DNA of 64,000 bases, from assembly GCA_937625935.1 (NCBI GenBank), contig OW569376.1, positions 310,001 through 374,000 of the forward strand, in the 5' to 3' direction. The notes under the pieces were generated by a model. The model was not told the DNA's origin. It made no database searches and was given only the letters and a program-made list of their open reading frames with translations. This stretch comes from Tetramitus jugosus. Taxonomy: Eukaryota; Heterolobosea; Eutetramitea; Acrasida; Vahlkampfiidae. Of this stretch, positions 42,068-52,484 are shown one piece after another. Positions within the stretch are counted from its first letter, which is position 1. Every line of letters begins with the position of its first letter. Made by a program: the position numbers and the translations under genes.

Positions 42068-45000
42068 TTATTTCTTTTGAGATTCTTTCCATTCCTTAAT
42101 CTTTTGTTTCATCTCTGTTGCTTCTTCGAGCATGTCGTGTGTTAAATGAGATCTGTTGAATGGATCTGTCTGATCATTCAACAAATGTCTCTCAATTGTA
42201 CTCCGATCAATTACAATCTTGCTGGCTGGGAGAAGAACTGGATCAGACATGAACATGAAGGTAATTGGATCAAGGAATTCGTCTGGAACATCACCCATGT
42301 CTTCTTCTTCATCGAGGATTTGTTGAGCAGCGTTTGTAGCAGCAGTTGCAAACTCTTCAAACTTGTGAATGACAGTGGGAGTTCTTGTTCCAATCTTCTT
42401 CAAGATAGCAATAACCTTGTGGAAGACTTCAGGCTTGAATGAACGAGAGTCTGTTGCAACTGCAGTCACAAATTCTTCGAACTTGGAGAAGTGAACGTAG
42501 GTGTCCACAATCTCTGAGAGCAACTCCTTTGGATTGAAGTTGTATTTCTCTGGGTTCTTGACCTTCAAGTTCTGGCATTGAGGACCTGCCAACTCAACAA
42601 GGAAAAAGTTAAGCATACTGGCAACTCTATCTCTCATCTCAGGTCTCAAGAATGGCTTTGGTACATCTCTACTCAAGTAGGACATCATATGTACAGTTTC
42701 TCTCGCAAGTTCCATGTATCCACGCAATTGTTGTTCGTCTCTTCTACGGACGGACATTTGCTGGTCATTTGGTCTTGTACCGACACCGGTTGCCTCATCG
42801 TATTCCATCTCATAATTACGGATATTGTTCAAAAGTTTCAGAGATTCATCGAGCAAGTAGGTGGCATCATTCAGCATCAAATTGAAGAACTTGACAAACT
42901 GTGTGTTCTTGTTAGTCTCAACCACAAATGCATCTCTATAGGTTTTAAATTGCCACAAGAATTTGAACAGGAGGGAAATGTAGAATCTAGGAGTGAATTT
43001 CTCATAGAATTGATGACTCGATCCAGTGTGTTCCATATCAATGTACAAGTCAATAAATGCTGGCATCAAATGCTCTTGACTTGGTTTGTGGTGCATCAAG
43101 AAGTTTTGCAGAGACATTGGCAAGTCTGTGTCTCTCGAACGATGTAATTCCTTTGGTACAAAAGTACAATACAACTCTGGTACCTTGGCTCTCACGTGAT
43201 TCTTAAGATAGTGATCATAGTGAGTAAATGTGATCAACATTGTAAGAATAAAGTCCAATTCATCACCCGAGGCCAGTGATTCAACACTTCGCTGTGACAA
43301 GAACTTGCACATTTCAATCATGTCCATAACCATAAATTCACTCAGACACTTGTATGAACGAGGAATTTGATCTGCTTGTCCAGGATCCACAATCAATTTA
43401 CCATCCTTGTTTGGTGATGCAGAGAATAGTAAAAATTGACTGGCAAATTTGTAGAACTGCAGCTGTTTCTTGTGATAGTCAGGGTCCAAAATGTGCACCT
43501 CAGCTGCAACAATCATAATCAGCATGCGTTGCATCTCTTGTTCACCTTGCGCATAATTAGGGTCATCTCTTGTAATTCTTCTCATCTCTCTTCTCAAATC
43601 ATTGTAACGCTGGAGGACATGTTGATATTTCTCCAATGTTTTCAGCGCACCAATCTTCAATGCTCTATAACACAAGAAGAAACACTCGGTAATGAAGCTG
43701 AATTCGCGACCCTTATTAAACTCATCCTTATACAGTTCTTTGGCCTCTGGTTCCGTTGCAATAATATGCGTATCATCAGAGAATGACACAAAGCTGTTCA
43801 CCATTGGATAATCACCATCAACAGTCTTGAACTTGTCCGAACCCACAAATGGTTCGCACAATCGTAGCATTAGTGAACAGAAATTGGTCAGGAATGATTC
43901 GCTGGAGCTCGCATAGACATCTTCGTGCATCTTGAGACGAGATTTGTTACCTTCTAGAACAGAGTACAACCATTGCATGGCCTGAGCTCTCGTCTCCTTT
44001 GGTCTCACAAAATTCATAAAAATCTTGTGCAAGAAATCTTGATACATTCGCACTTCACTCCTAATGGTTGTTCTCTTGAATTCCAAGTCCTGTTGTGTCA
44101 TACCATTCAATTGACCACCACCAAAGAACTGTTCACCGACCTTTGGATGATCATAGTAGGCAGACAATCGGAAGAATGGACCCAACAAGGATTGATTCTC
44201 CATGCTGGAGCCGTTCTTCACAACAGAGAGCCACTTTGGATGATTGACCATCAATTGTGCCACTTCCTTGTACTTTGTCAATCGCAACAGGCATGCCAAA
44301 TAGGGATAATAACGATCCAGGAAACTCAACTTGGAAAATTGATTGCTCAACTCTTCCAACACATTTTCAAAAACAATCTTCAGTCGCTCATTGGTATCAA
44401 TCTGTTGAATCACGTGACTCAACACTCTCTCGTCCAATTGAATTGGACTTTGGAGAGCGCCACCACTACCACCTATTCCACTCAATCCACCACTGGTTGA
44501 TTCCTGATCTTGCAACAACATGGCCAATAATTGAGTGGCAGTCATGGGTGACATGATGAAACAATCGGTTTCCGACAAGCACAACACCAAATAGTTCAAC
44601 AACAGATCAATGTACTGTTGCAAGCATTGAATTTTGTCTGGTCTGCTCTTTGCTTCACCTCTACTCTTCTCACGACTCAACTCCTCACTCGATGCAATCA
44701 TGGCACGATTGATCAATTGAATGGCGTCGCTGCACGAACGAATACTCTTCAATTTTTCAAACAAGAGCAGTTCAGCGTGTTGTTCAATGGAGAATTTTTG
44801 ATGAGGTGAGAGCAAGTGTTGTGGAATGGACAATGATGAAGTTGTTGATGATAGATTCAACGTGTTCGTCAACAAGTCGTGCTCAAACTTTTGCTGTGCC
44901 AATTTCAATTTTTGTTCATCACTCACAGATGCTGGTGTAGTAGTAGCAGTTGTTGATTTTTTGGATGGTGGTGTAGAGTCAATGTCCATTGGTTCAGATT

Positions 45001-45280
45001 GTCTTTTAATGGTGGTTGCTGGTGCAGGAGAGTGTGATGATGATGATGTTGCTTGTTGAGTAGTAGTAGGTGATGAAGAGGAGGAGGACGGAGAGGATGA
45101 TGATTTTGCTGCTGGAGAAAATCGGTTCAACATGGCCAAACGCTTGAGACGCATCTCTTCAGGTGTAAGCTGTTGTGCACCGGAGCTATTTGGATCCAAT
45201 TGCTGTGCTTGTGGTTGCTGCTGTTGTTGTTGGTCATTGTTTTCATCAGCATCACCGGCTTTCGCTTTGAAACTAAACAT
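42068..45280 (-). CDS. UBE4B: Ubiquitin conjugation factor E4 (Ufd2/UBE4B family)
   Basis: A 1070-residue single-exon protein with a Q/S/P-rich first ~130 residues, a long helical Ufd2 core (NFCSLMLRLCEPFV, HYDHYLKNHVRAKVPEL, EKYNFNPKELLSEIVDTYVH) and a C-terminal U-box: DVPDEFLDPITFMFMSDPV, ending TDPFNRSHLTHDML. It is a ubiquitin ligase/E4 that extends ubiquitin chains on substrates handed over by CDC48/p97, in quality control. Length and domain order match UBE4 proteins. The stop overlaps AATAAA. Confidence 0.94.
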   Translation of the reverse strand: MFSFKAKAGDADENNDQQQQQQPQAQQLDPNSSGAQQLTPEEMRLKRLAMLNRFSPAAKSSSSPSSSSSSPTTTQQATSSSSHSPAPATTIKRQSEPMDIDSTPPSKKSTTATTTPASVSDEQKLKLAQQKFEHDLLTNTLNLSSTTSSLSIPQHLLSPHQKFSIEQHAELLLFEKLKSIRSCSDAIQLINRAMIASSEELSREKSRGEAKSRPDKIQCLQQYIDLLLNYLVLCLSETDCFIMSPMTATQLLAMLLQDQESTSGGLSGIGGSGGALQSPIQLDERVLSHVIQQIDTNERLKIVFENVLEELSNQFSKLSFLDRYYPYLACLLRLTKYKEVAQLMVNHPKWLSVVKNGSSMENQSLLGPFFRLSAYYDHPKVGEQFFGGGQLNGMTQQDLEFKRTTIRSEVRMYQDFLHKIFMNFVRPKETRAQAMQWLYSVLEGNKSRLKMHEDVYASSSESFLTNFCSLMLRLCEPFVGSDKFKTVDGDYPMVNSFVSFSDDTHIIATEPEAKELYKDEFNKGREFSFITECFFLCYRALKIGALKTLEKYQHVLQRYNDLRREMRRITRDDPNYAQGEQEMQRMLIMIVAAEVHILDPDYHKKQLQFYKFASQFLLFSASPNKDGKLIVDPGQADQIPRSYKCLSEFMVMDMIEMCKFLSQRSVESLASGDELDFILTMLITFTHYDHYLKNHVRAKVPELYCTFVPKELHRSRDTDLPMSLQNFLMHHKPSQEHLMPAFIDLYIDMEHTGSSHQFYEKFTPRFYISLLFKFLWQFKTYRDAFVVETNKNTQFVKFFNLMLNDATYLLDESLKLLNNIRNYEMEYDEATGVGTRPNDQQMSVRRRDEQQLRGYMELARETVHMMSYLSRDVPKPFLRPEMRDRVASMLNFFLVELAGPQCQNLKVKNPEKYNFNPKELLSEIVDTYVHFSKFEEFVTAVATDSRSFKPEVFHKVIAILKKIGTRTPTVIHKFEEFATAATNAAQQILDEEEDMGDVPDEFLDPITFMFMSDPVLLPASKIVIDRSTIERHLLNDQTDPFNRSHLTHDMLEEATEMKQKIKEWKESQKK

Positions 45281-45489
45281 GTTGGAAGGAATGAATATAT
45301 GAAATAGAGGAGGAGTGTTTGATTTGAAAGTACAGGTGGTTGTGTTTGTTGTTGTGGTGTTCTGGTGCTGGTGGGCGGAACTAAATCTTTTTTTTTCGAT
45401 TTTCCATTGGATCTAGAAATCTATTTTTAGGGGAGTTTACAAAGGGAATTTTGTTGGGGCGATGATTGCAATGTATTCATCACTTCGAC

Positions 45490-46782
45490 TCACTTCTTCT
45501 TCTTTGTGATGAGCAAAGGAAAGGTCACGTTGGGTGACTTACAACGTGCGTCAAAGTTTGCCAAGTACTTTTGGTATTCTGGTTGGCATTCCTCTAAGAT
45601 TCCCTTCTCGTTCGCGCAGACAACAAGTGACTGAAACACAAATTGATCCCTGATGTATTCACAATCAGAGTATGCTGTGACATAGTTTGCTGGAACACTA
45701 AAGGAACCAACTGTGGAATCGATTGGTATCCGAAGTATTCTCTTCAAAGTGTCGTAGCTGATGGCTTCGGTTGGGAATTGATCCTGAATGGTCGAGTTGA
45801 CCTGCTGTTGTCCTTTGGACTTCAAAATCTTGTCCATGTTCGCTGTGACAGACTTGTAGACCTTTTCTCTCAGCTCTAGAGCCTGGCTAAAGTATTTATC
45901 TTGCTCATATGAAGTCTGATCATTCACGGGCAAGACTGTTGGAACGCAACGTCCATACCTCTCATAGTGAGATTTCCATAAATCGATTGCACTGTCTGGG
46001 TTGACCAGAGAGGGCCAATATCGATTCAATCGAGACCTTATGTCCGTACTCAACTTGTCTTGCTCAAACTTTACTGCACTCTTCTTGCACAGTGAATCAG
46101 GATCATCCTCCTGTGCTCTCTTTAGCTCTGTTATAATGAATCCTTGAGTATAATCCGGAAGCTTGAACTGATTCGATGGCAATGGACAATTCTTGGCCAA
46201 CGTTCCGTTTGATATGTAGCACGACGAAGGAGACCACGTAATCTTGAAACTCAATTGAAACTTTTCACCATCTCCACCACCACTGTCCATTCTCAGTACT
46301 TTGATCGATACTACAATCATTGACACAATCACAAACAACACAAACGCAATCATCAATGCATAATAAATGCGCAGTTTTCGCTGCGACGTGCTCTGTTGTC
46401 TACGATGAAACTGTTTTCCGATACGATTTCTGCGTCGACGACCAGAAGAAGGCAACAATCCACCTTCATCATCATCCTCGTCTCCTTCTTCTTCTTCGTC
46501 ATCCATATAGTCATCACCATTGGCTCCACTAGAGTCAAACAGACCAGTGTTATCATCTTCAATCATCATCATGAGATCATGATGACTATGATCTATTTTT
46601 CGTTGTTCTACAAGTTGGTGTTTCTTATTGTTGTTGGGCAGTTGTTGAATGACACTTTGATTAAGAAACAAGTTGTTTTCTTCTTCTTCGTCGTCTTCCT
46701 TGTTGTTGTTGTTGTTGTGGTGATCATCGTCGTCGTCATGAGTGTTGACAATGTGGTATTGTTGCTTGTTGCCGGGTATCAT
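45490..46782 (-). CDS. Type II membrane RNase T2-like protein lacking catalytic residues
   Basis: A 430-residue protein. An acidic Asp/Asn-rich cytosolic N-terminus ends in basic RRRRNR. One membrane anchor follows at ~141-162 (ALMIAFVLFVIVSMIVVSIK), then a lumenal domain. That domain follows the RNase T2 pattern: LSFKITWSPSSCYISN, LNRYWPSLV, LWKSHYERYGRC and QDKYFSQALELREKVY, with conserved-looking cysteines. The two catalytic blocks are altered. The FTIHGLWP block reads FIITELKR, and the FWEHEWxKHGxC block reads LWKSHYERYGRC, so both histidines, the glutamate and the lysine are replaced. I infer a pseudoenzyme that may still bind RNA or protein. The family assignment rests on alignment by eye. 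Confidence 0.72.
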   Translation of the reverse strand: MIPGNKQQYHIVNTHDDDDDHHNNNNNKEDDEEEENNLFLNQSVIQQLPNNNKKHQLVEQRKIDHSHHDLMMMIEDDNTGLFDSSGANGDDYMDDEEEEGDEDDDEGGLLPSSGRRRRNRIGKQFHRRQQSTSQRKLRIYYALMIAFVLFVIVSMIVVSIKVLRMDSGGGDGEKFQLSFKITWSPSSCYISNGTLAKNCPLPSNQFKLPDYTQGFIITELKRAQEDDPDSLCKKSAVKFEQDKLSTDIRSRLNRYWPSLVNPDSAIDLWKSHYERYGRCVPTVLPVNDQTSYEQDKYFSQALELREKVYKSVTANMDKILKSKGQQQVNSTIQDQFPTEAISYDTLKRILRIPIDSTVGSFSVPANYVTAYSDCEYIRDQFVFQSLVVCANEKGILEECQPEYQKYLANFDARCKSPNVTFPLLITKKKK

Positions 46783-47086
46783 GATTGTGTGATCTTTCGT
46801 TGATTGATGAGCTTTCTTTGCTGTTTGTTTTGTGTGCTGCTCAGTTTATTGTTTTTGAGCCTTACCGAAGAAAAAACCTTAAAAACAACACGTGGCTAAT
46901 GGTTCGTTGGCTCTTGTTCCCTCACTACTTTATGGACAAGGAATTATACTTCTTTGTTACATCGATGTAACTGATATCACAGAACACAACTTTCTTTGGC
47001 CTTGCTCATTTCTGTTCTGTTTCAAAAAACAAAATCGAGTCGAAACTTTTTGAGATCAAAGAAATGACTTTCAAATACACACATCA
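46783..47086. promoter_or_regulatory. Divergent intergenic region
   Basis: This 304-bp gap separates divergent ATGs. No gene, repeat or clear motif is seen apart from general AT-rich promoter-like sequence. Confidence 0.35.
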
Positions 47087-49513
47087 ATGAAACCAAGTTT
47101 TGACTGTGCCTCAACAAGTAGTCTCCGTGTTGCCATGCTCCAATTATGGAATCAAAAGATGAATCTTGCCAATCTCACGAGTATCATCTCACGAATCACT
47201 TCTCATCATCAAATGAGATCAGACTTGTACTCGAGTGATCATCTCTTTCATCACATGCTCAATATTGAATTTTTTGTGAATGTTGTGGATCTAGCAGACT
47301 CTGATATCATATCACATGATGATAGTGATGCTTGTGATCGTACGACTGTGATGATCACCTGTTTTCCTATTTTAGGTCACTTGACTCTCAATGCTTCCCT
47401 GTGGACAATGACTACAACTAGAGAAGATGACGATGACAATGATACATGTTGTGTGACCATACCTTACTTGTTGGGTGTTCATCTCAGGTATCAAATCAAT
47501 GTGAATCAATGGGTGAAGTCAAGTGTTTTTAGTGTACATCAACCCATTCAAGTCAAAATAGTGTTGCCAGGTGGATTCTGTTGTTGTGTGAGAGCTCATT
47601 GGATCATTGATAGACATGTGGTCAAGAAATATTCAACAATGGGTAATGAGGACAATGAAAAGTATCATGAAAATGGCAATAATGTGGATGATATGGCCAA
47701 TGTTGCCGTGGAAGAGTATTTGAATCCGTTTTTGAGTGTTCCCTGTATCAATCTACACAATATTAGTCAGGAGATTCATGCAGTAATGTTGCGATTGTAT
47801 GTAGGAGCGTCTGAAGAGGCTTGCTTGTTGGGATTTCCTGCTAGAAAATTAGCTTCTTTTCATGGGTATTCACTAATGAATGTGGAAACTCAAAGCACAG
47901 TCGATAACGTGTCGTTGGCTCTCAATTCAATGAGCAAAGATTGCATTGTTCCATTTCGATTGACAAAGTTGCTATCTGTTGGAGATGATGTACAAAGCGA
48001 GAATGATACGAATGGCGAAGACAAAGATGAAAGCAAACAGATCGAATTGATGCCGCTCCCCCCGCTGAATTCATTTTTATTTCCTGAGGTCTATACAACA
48101 TATCATAATAGCCTTCTTGGTGAGTTGGATGAAAAATCAGCTATTTTACCAGTTCGTTCAGCACCTCAACACGCAACTGATATTCTCCAAATCTTTCCAA
48201 ATGCAAATAATCGAGCAACATTAATTGTTTATTCAGCGGAGCCAAAAGACGAGAGCATTCTTGACCAATTTGGCGATCTTGGGTTGGAAAGCGAAGATGA
48301 AGAACGAAGTTTTTCAGAGCCAGTGCGGACGTCTGCACCTGGATTAGACCTAGACAATATGAATGCACAGTTAATGCCATTATTAGTTTCCCGAGTCGGC
48401 CAACGCTATGAGCTACTGGCCTCAGAATCACAACAAGCACTTTATAAGGGAATAGCAGTGACAAACGATAAAACAATTTTCATAGGCAGTAGTTTCTGGG
48501 AGGTGAGTTCTGTACGCTGTCCAGAGGAGAAGAATCAAATCATTCAAAACTCTAGACTTCCTCGATTAGCATGTTCAATTCATAGTCCGAATGACTTCAG
48601 TTCAAAATCTTTCATTGGTATCGAAGGAATGTCCATCGCAAGTGTTGTTGAAGACTTTTGCCAAGCATCAAATGATTTCATCTCATTATTCATGTCACGT
48701 CAGATCCAGATGCACTTTTCCAAAGATTGCAAACTTTACTGGTCTTACAATGCAAATTACTCTGCTCCCAAATATTATGACTCTCAGAAGATTTTTAGTT
48801 TTAAACCCACTGACGTAGTATGGCCAATATTTAAGAGATATCGAGGGAGAAACACTTACATGAATATGAATTACAATATTGGAAGCAACGCACCCTTGAC
48901 ATTAGCCAACTTGTCGGCTCTCGTTCTCACATTCCCGAACGATGCGAATGAATCATTGATCAGTAGAGAACTTGCAAATAATATGCAAAAATTAAGTTCT
49001 AATCAGCCAGTAATTAAGCTCAATGAACAATGTAGTATGGATGTTCACTTGTGTGGTGTATCTCTCTGTGATCTAAAGTTTCGAGTGGTGGACAGCATAC
49101 CACTGCCCATCCTTAACACGAGGCAATTGCTGAATGAAGCACGACGCGTTGCTATTCGTTCAAAAAATGAAGATTTACAAACCCTTGTGGATAGCAGTGA
49201 CAAACATGGCACGATAAATGAATTGAGAGAACGATTCTTCAAAATGTGTGATGTTACGTTCATCACTGACGAAGACGAAATTCGAATTCAGTGGCCTATA
49301 TGCTTCGCCTCTTCGATACCGAATAGAATTCATATCAGCTTCTTTCACCAGAACTACTTCCAACTGAATCACAACATTCAAGTGTATGTACACGTGCATT
49401 CAGCAAAGCCCAAAAAGCGTTCGTGCAACGCTCACTATCATTTTCAAGCCAACCAGATTACCTGGAACACGGCCGAGGAGTATCCTGCCTTAATCGAAGT
49501 AAAGAACCTGTGA
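47087..49513 (+). CDS. Unrecognised 808-residue protein
   Basis: A single open frame that I do not recognise. It is not low complexity except for two acidic stretches (DDDDNDT, and NGEDKDESKQ). The N-terminal ~200 residues contain hydrophobic strands (LGVHLRYQINVNQW, PIQVKIVLPGGFCCCVRAHW). The central part is acidic and probably disordered. The C-terminal half is strand-rich, with ANLSALVLTFPNDANES, MDVHLCGVSLCDLKFRVVDS and IQVYVHVHSAKPKKRS, and ends NQITWNTAEEYPALIEV. The ending has the feel of a beta-sandwich, but no signature is definite. There are no membrane segments. The PRP38 gene follows on the same strand. Confidence 0.65.
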   Translation: MKPSFDCASTSSLRVAMLQLWNQKMNLANLTSIISRITSHHQMRSDLYSSDHLFHHMLNIEFFVNVVDLADSDIISHDDSDACDRTTVMITCFPILGHLTLNASLWTMTTTREDDDDNDTCCVTIPYLLGVHLRYQINVNQWVKSSVFSVHQPIQVKIVLPGGFCCCVRAHWIIDRHVVKKYSTMGNEDNEKYHENGNNVDDMANVAVEEYLNPFLSVPCINLHNISQEIHAVMLRLYVGASEEACLLGFPARKLASFHGYSLMNVETQSTVDNVSLALNSMSKDCIVPFRLTKLLSVGDDVQSENDTNGEDKDESKQIELMPLPPLNSFLFPEVYTTYHNSLLGELDEKSAILPVRSAPQHATDILQIFPNANNRATLIVYSAEPKDESILDQFGDLGLESEDEERSFSEPVRTSAPGLDLDNMNAQLMPLLVSRVGQRYELLASESQQALYKGIAVTNDKTIFIGSSFWEVSSVRCPEEKNQIIQNSRLPRLACSIHSPNDFSSKSFIGIEGMSIASVVEDFCQASNDFISLFMSRQIQMHFSKDCKLYWSYNANYSAPKYYDSQKIFSFKPTDVVWPIFKRYRGRNTYMNMNYNIGSNAPLTLANLSALVLTFPNDANESLISRELANNMQKLSSNQPVIKLNEQCSMDVHLCGVSLCDLKFRVVDSIPLPILNTRQLLNEARRVAIRSKNEDLQTLVDSSDKHGTINELRERFFKMCDVTFITDEDEIRIQWPICFASSIPNRIHISFFHQNYFQLNHNIQVYVHVHSAKPKKRSCNAHYHFQANQITWNTAEEYPALIEVKNL

Positions 49514-49806
49514 CATAACATGTAGGAATATGTTGTGCTTACAGGTTGTTGCTTGAAACACAGTAAGGTATCGTTCGATATTCCCGTGTGCCTTTCTTTG
49601 AGGTCTTCCACTGTCTACTAATGACTACCACTTTGAATCGAGAACTGTTCTTTGCTTTACATCTCAATCCCGTGAAGTCAGACACTGGAAATCTCCTCAA
49701 TACAACAGAGAAAATACCAACCATCGGACAATCCCTTCAAAAACGCATCAGATCCACCAGCAATAAAAAATTGTGGTTGATTCACAAGCAAACCACAAGA
49801 AAAAAT

Positions 49807-51222
49807 ATGATGAGCATAACAGTGTTAACAAAAGATGATGAATCTCTTGCACCAACCCCAACGAGTGAGAATAACACGATCATGGTTGCACCCAACAAGA
49901 ATGGTGATCACATGGAAGATGATAATGAAGAAGAATTCATTGATCCAAACGAACAATTTTACTATTATTCTTCCACTGAGGATCGCGACGATGAAAACGA
50001 GAATGAACAAGAGGAACAAGGAACATCTGAACAACAAGATGATGGTAGTGAACAACCGTATCAATTGATCAAGGGTACACTGGCTCAGAATTTGATGGAA
50101 AAAATTGTTCGAAACAAGATTATTGCCTGCACGTACTATAAGCTTCACTGTTTTGGTTTGACTGCGGAAACTATGATTGATCGCGCCATGGAATTGGAAT
50201 CTGTCGGAGGAACTTTTGGCGGCAATCGAAAACCTACGGCTTTTCTGTGTCTGTTGTTCAAATTGCTTCAAATTCAACCGGAGCGTGAAATTATTTTAGC
50301 TTATATTACGAATAGGAATCACAAGTATGTGACAGTGTTGGGTGCAGTGTATTTGCGGTTGACTGGCAAACCAGTGGATGTCTACACGTATTTAGAGCTA
50401 TTGTACAGTGATTATCGAAAGATTGTGAAACAACGAGTGAATGGAAAGTATGAATTGGTGCATATGGATGAGATTGCAGACGAGTTGTTGACGAGCAATT
50501 ATATGTTTGATATGAATTTACCATATTTGCCGAAACGGAAGCTGTTGGAAGATGCGGGTCAATTGGATCGGAGAGTGAGTGTGCTCAGTGAGCAACAATT
50601 GGAGCAGATGGCACTCGAAGAAACCAAAGAAGCGAAGCAACGAGACGAACAGAACAAAAATAGAGGTGATGAGAGGAGTAATGTCCGTACAGACAAGAGT
50701 CTGCGCAACACTGAATACGACAAGAGAGAAAATAGAGATTATAGGAGGAGCGATCGATATGAGGAGGAACGAAAAAGTGAGCGCCGGTATGAAGACAACA
50801 AGTATTATGATCGAAGAGATGATCGCCGACGTGACTCGCGAGATGTTGAGTATGATAATAGGGACCGTCGTGGTCGTGATGAGTATGATCGAAGTGACCG
50901 ACGAAGAGGAGAAAGGCACGAAACAGATCGATATCATCGAAGTCACGAACGCGCTGATGAATATGATCGATATGAACGGAGCGATCAGAGAAGGGACTAC
51001 AGACGCGATACTAATGATGGGTCTATGACCCACCGTGGGCGTCGTGATCACCCTCATGATGACAAATCGAATCCCAGGGATGCGCGTGGACGCACAGATG
51101 ATGTTGTTCCCTATTCAAAGTACAGTCAAACACACAAGAAACATTCGAATGAGTTGTCCATGTCAGTGGAAGATACTAATAAACTGCGAGCGAAGCTGGG
51201 TCTGCGCCCACTGAGACTCTAA
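49807..51222 (+). CDS. PRP38-family pre-mRNA splicing factor
   Basis: A 471-residue protein from MMSITVLTKDDE. After an acidic N-terminus comes the PRP38 domain: QLIKGTLAQNLMEKIVRNKI, ESVGGTFGGNRKPTAFLCLL, LLQIQPEREIILAYITN, YVTVLGAVYLRLTGKPVDVY and LLYSDYRKI. An arginine-rich C-terminal tail of RD/RE/RRD dipeptides follows, typical of splicing proteins. PRP38 belongs to the U4/U6.U5 tri-snRNP stage and is needed for spliceosome activation, fitting a genome that still carries introns. I choose the ATG at 49807 for its A-rich context; an in-frame ATG at 49621 would add 62 residues. Confidence 0.92.
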   Translation: MMSITVLTKDDESLAPTPTSENNTIMVAPNKNGDHMEDDNEEEFIDPNEQFYYYSSTEDRDDENENEQEEQGTSEQQDDGSEQPYQLIKGTLAQNLMEKIVRNKIIACTYYKLHCFGLTAETMIDRAMELESVGGTFGGNRKPTAFLCLLFKLLQIQPEREIILAYITNRNHKYVTVLGAVYLRLTGKPVDVYTYLELLYSDYRKIVKQRVNGKYELVHMDEIADELLTSNYMFDMNLPYLPKRKLLEDAGQLDRRVSVLSEQQLEQMALEETKEAKQRDEQNKNRGDERSNVRTDKSLRNTEYDKRENRDYRRSDRYEEERKSERRYEDNKYYDRRDDRRRDSRDVEYDNRDRRGRDEYDRSDRRRGERHETDRYHRSHERADEYDRYERSDQRRDYRRDTNDGSMTHRGRRDHPHDDKSNPRDARGRTDDVVPYSKYSQTHKKHSNELSMSVEDTNKLRAKLGLRPLRL

Positions 51223-51383
51223 GTCAGTAGAACAACATGAAATTTAAAAGTCTGAAGAGTTTAATGACAAGATGGAACTCAATAGAATCACATGTGTACA
51301 GATCTGCCAAGCGATTTGAGTCCAATGTTCTGTTCAATCTCAACAAAAGAGTATAGTCCTCTGATTGATTCATTGAATCTCAT

Positions 51384-52484
51384 TTAGTCTTGTTTCGTGT
51401 GCTTGGTGAAACCAGCTGCATCTTCCTCATCGGCAGTTGGCTCCACTGTCGTCATCTTCTTGTTCTTCTTGTGTCTGATATCGCCAGGTACATTCCCACC
51501 AGCCGACAATGTCTTGATCAACAGTTTCACAATCATTGAGAACCAATAGACGTGCAACACGAGCAGCACCAACAACAAAGTGTTCAAAAAGTGATAAGTA
51601 CTGATACAGTATTGATTCACACAGAGTCCATAACTACTACACTCAATGGGAGAGGCAGCATTGGGCACATGACGGTACAAAAAGTGAGTACCTGGCCAGT
51701 GCAATCTCTCTGGATTCGTATACAAGCGATAAATGATACGAGGGAACAGGACCAATCTCAATCCAAAGAACGACAGAGTAAATATGAAAAAGAGCACATT
51801 GGCACTCATTTGCTTCTTTGCAGAGTGCATCATCTTTGCAGAGTAGAGGAAAATGTCCACCACATCATGCAAAATCAAAATGATACTGCCCACTCGATGA
51901 TGCATGGTAAACACTGATAAAAAGATGAGGGCAATCGTAGAGGCATGATGCACCAACATCTCATTAAAGTCCTTCATTCGTTCATCGACAAACACGAGTG
52001 CAAAAATGGCTTGCAAATAAAATGCACATCCAACCAGTGCATACAGCTTGAGCAATGGAGTGTTTGATCCAGCTGCAAAATCAGCCAAATGACCACTGGG
52101 AAACTCTAAAAACAAGTAATTCAAATCCCAGAACCAACTTGCATTCCACAAGACTACCAATCCAAACGCAACAATCACTGGATGATAAAGAGTGAACCAG
52201 GCACTTTCACAGAATCGATGAATTTCTTCATGGGCAACCTTCCATCGTATAGCCAACGGTTTGAACAAGAATCGAGTCAATACTCGTCTCACCAAAAACA
52301 ACAAGAGAGCAGACAACAGAATGACAGACAGGTCCTTGGACTCAAAGTTCCAAATTCGATCATTGGGGGAGACTGGAGCTTTGGCATCGAAAAAAGAGTT
52401 GCTAAGAATGACGCACCAAGGTACGTAGCTGCTGTTGGAAGCCAGAGAGAATGAATGATTGTTTTTCACAATGGTATCACACAT
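51384..52484 (-). CDS. TLC-domain ceramide synthase (LAG1-like)
   Basis: A 366-residue ER membrane protein with about seven helices. The Lag1 motif is present: MKDFNEMLVHHASTIALIFL with the paired histidines, and ILHDVVDIFLYSAKMM with the HD..D pattern. It should N-acylate sphingoid bases using fatty acyl-CoA. The N-terminus has possible glycosylation sites (NSSY) and no homeobox. The C-terminus is Lys-rich (RHKKNKKM) and ends acidic. Single exon. Confidence 0.9.
   Translation of the reverse strand: MCDTIVKNNHSFSLASNSSYVPWCVILSNSFFDAKAPVSPNDRIWNFESKDLSVILLSALLLFLVRRVLTRFLFKPLAIRWKVAHEEIHRFCESAWFTLYHPVIVAFGLVVLWNASWFWDLNYLFLEFPSGHLADFAAGSNTPLLKLYALVGCAFYLQAIFALVFVDERMKDFNEMLVHHASTIALIFLSVFTMHHRVGSIILILHDVVDIFLYSAKMMHSAKKQMSANVLFFIFTLSFFGLRLVLFPRIIYRLYTNPERLHWPGTHFLYRHVPNAASPIECSSYGLCVNQYCISTYHFLNTLLLVLLVLHVYWFSMIVKLLIKTLSAGGNVPGDIRHKKNKKMTTVEPTADEEDAAGFTKHTKQD

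Noticed and set aside
49588..49806. Longer N-terminus for PRP38
   Set aside because: The first codon at 49588 is GTG. The ATG at 49621 is possible but the A-rich ATG at 49807 sits just before the acidic region, so the extension is left as an alternative.
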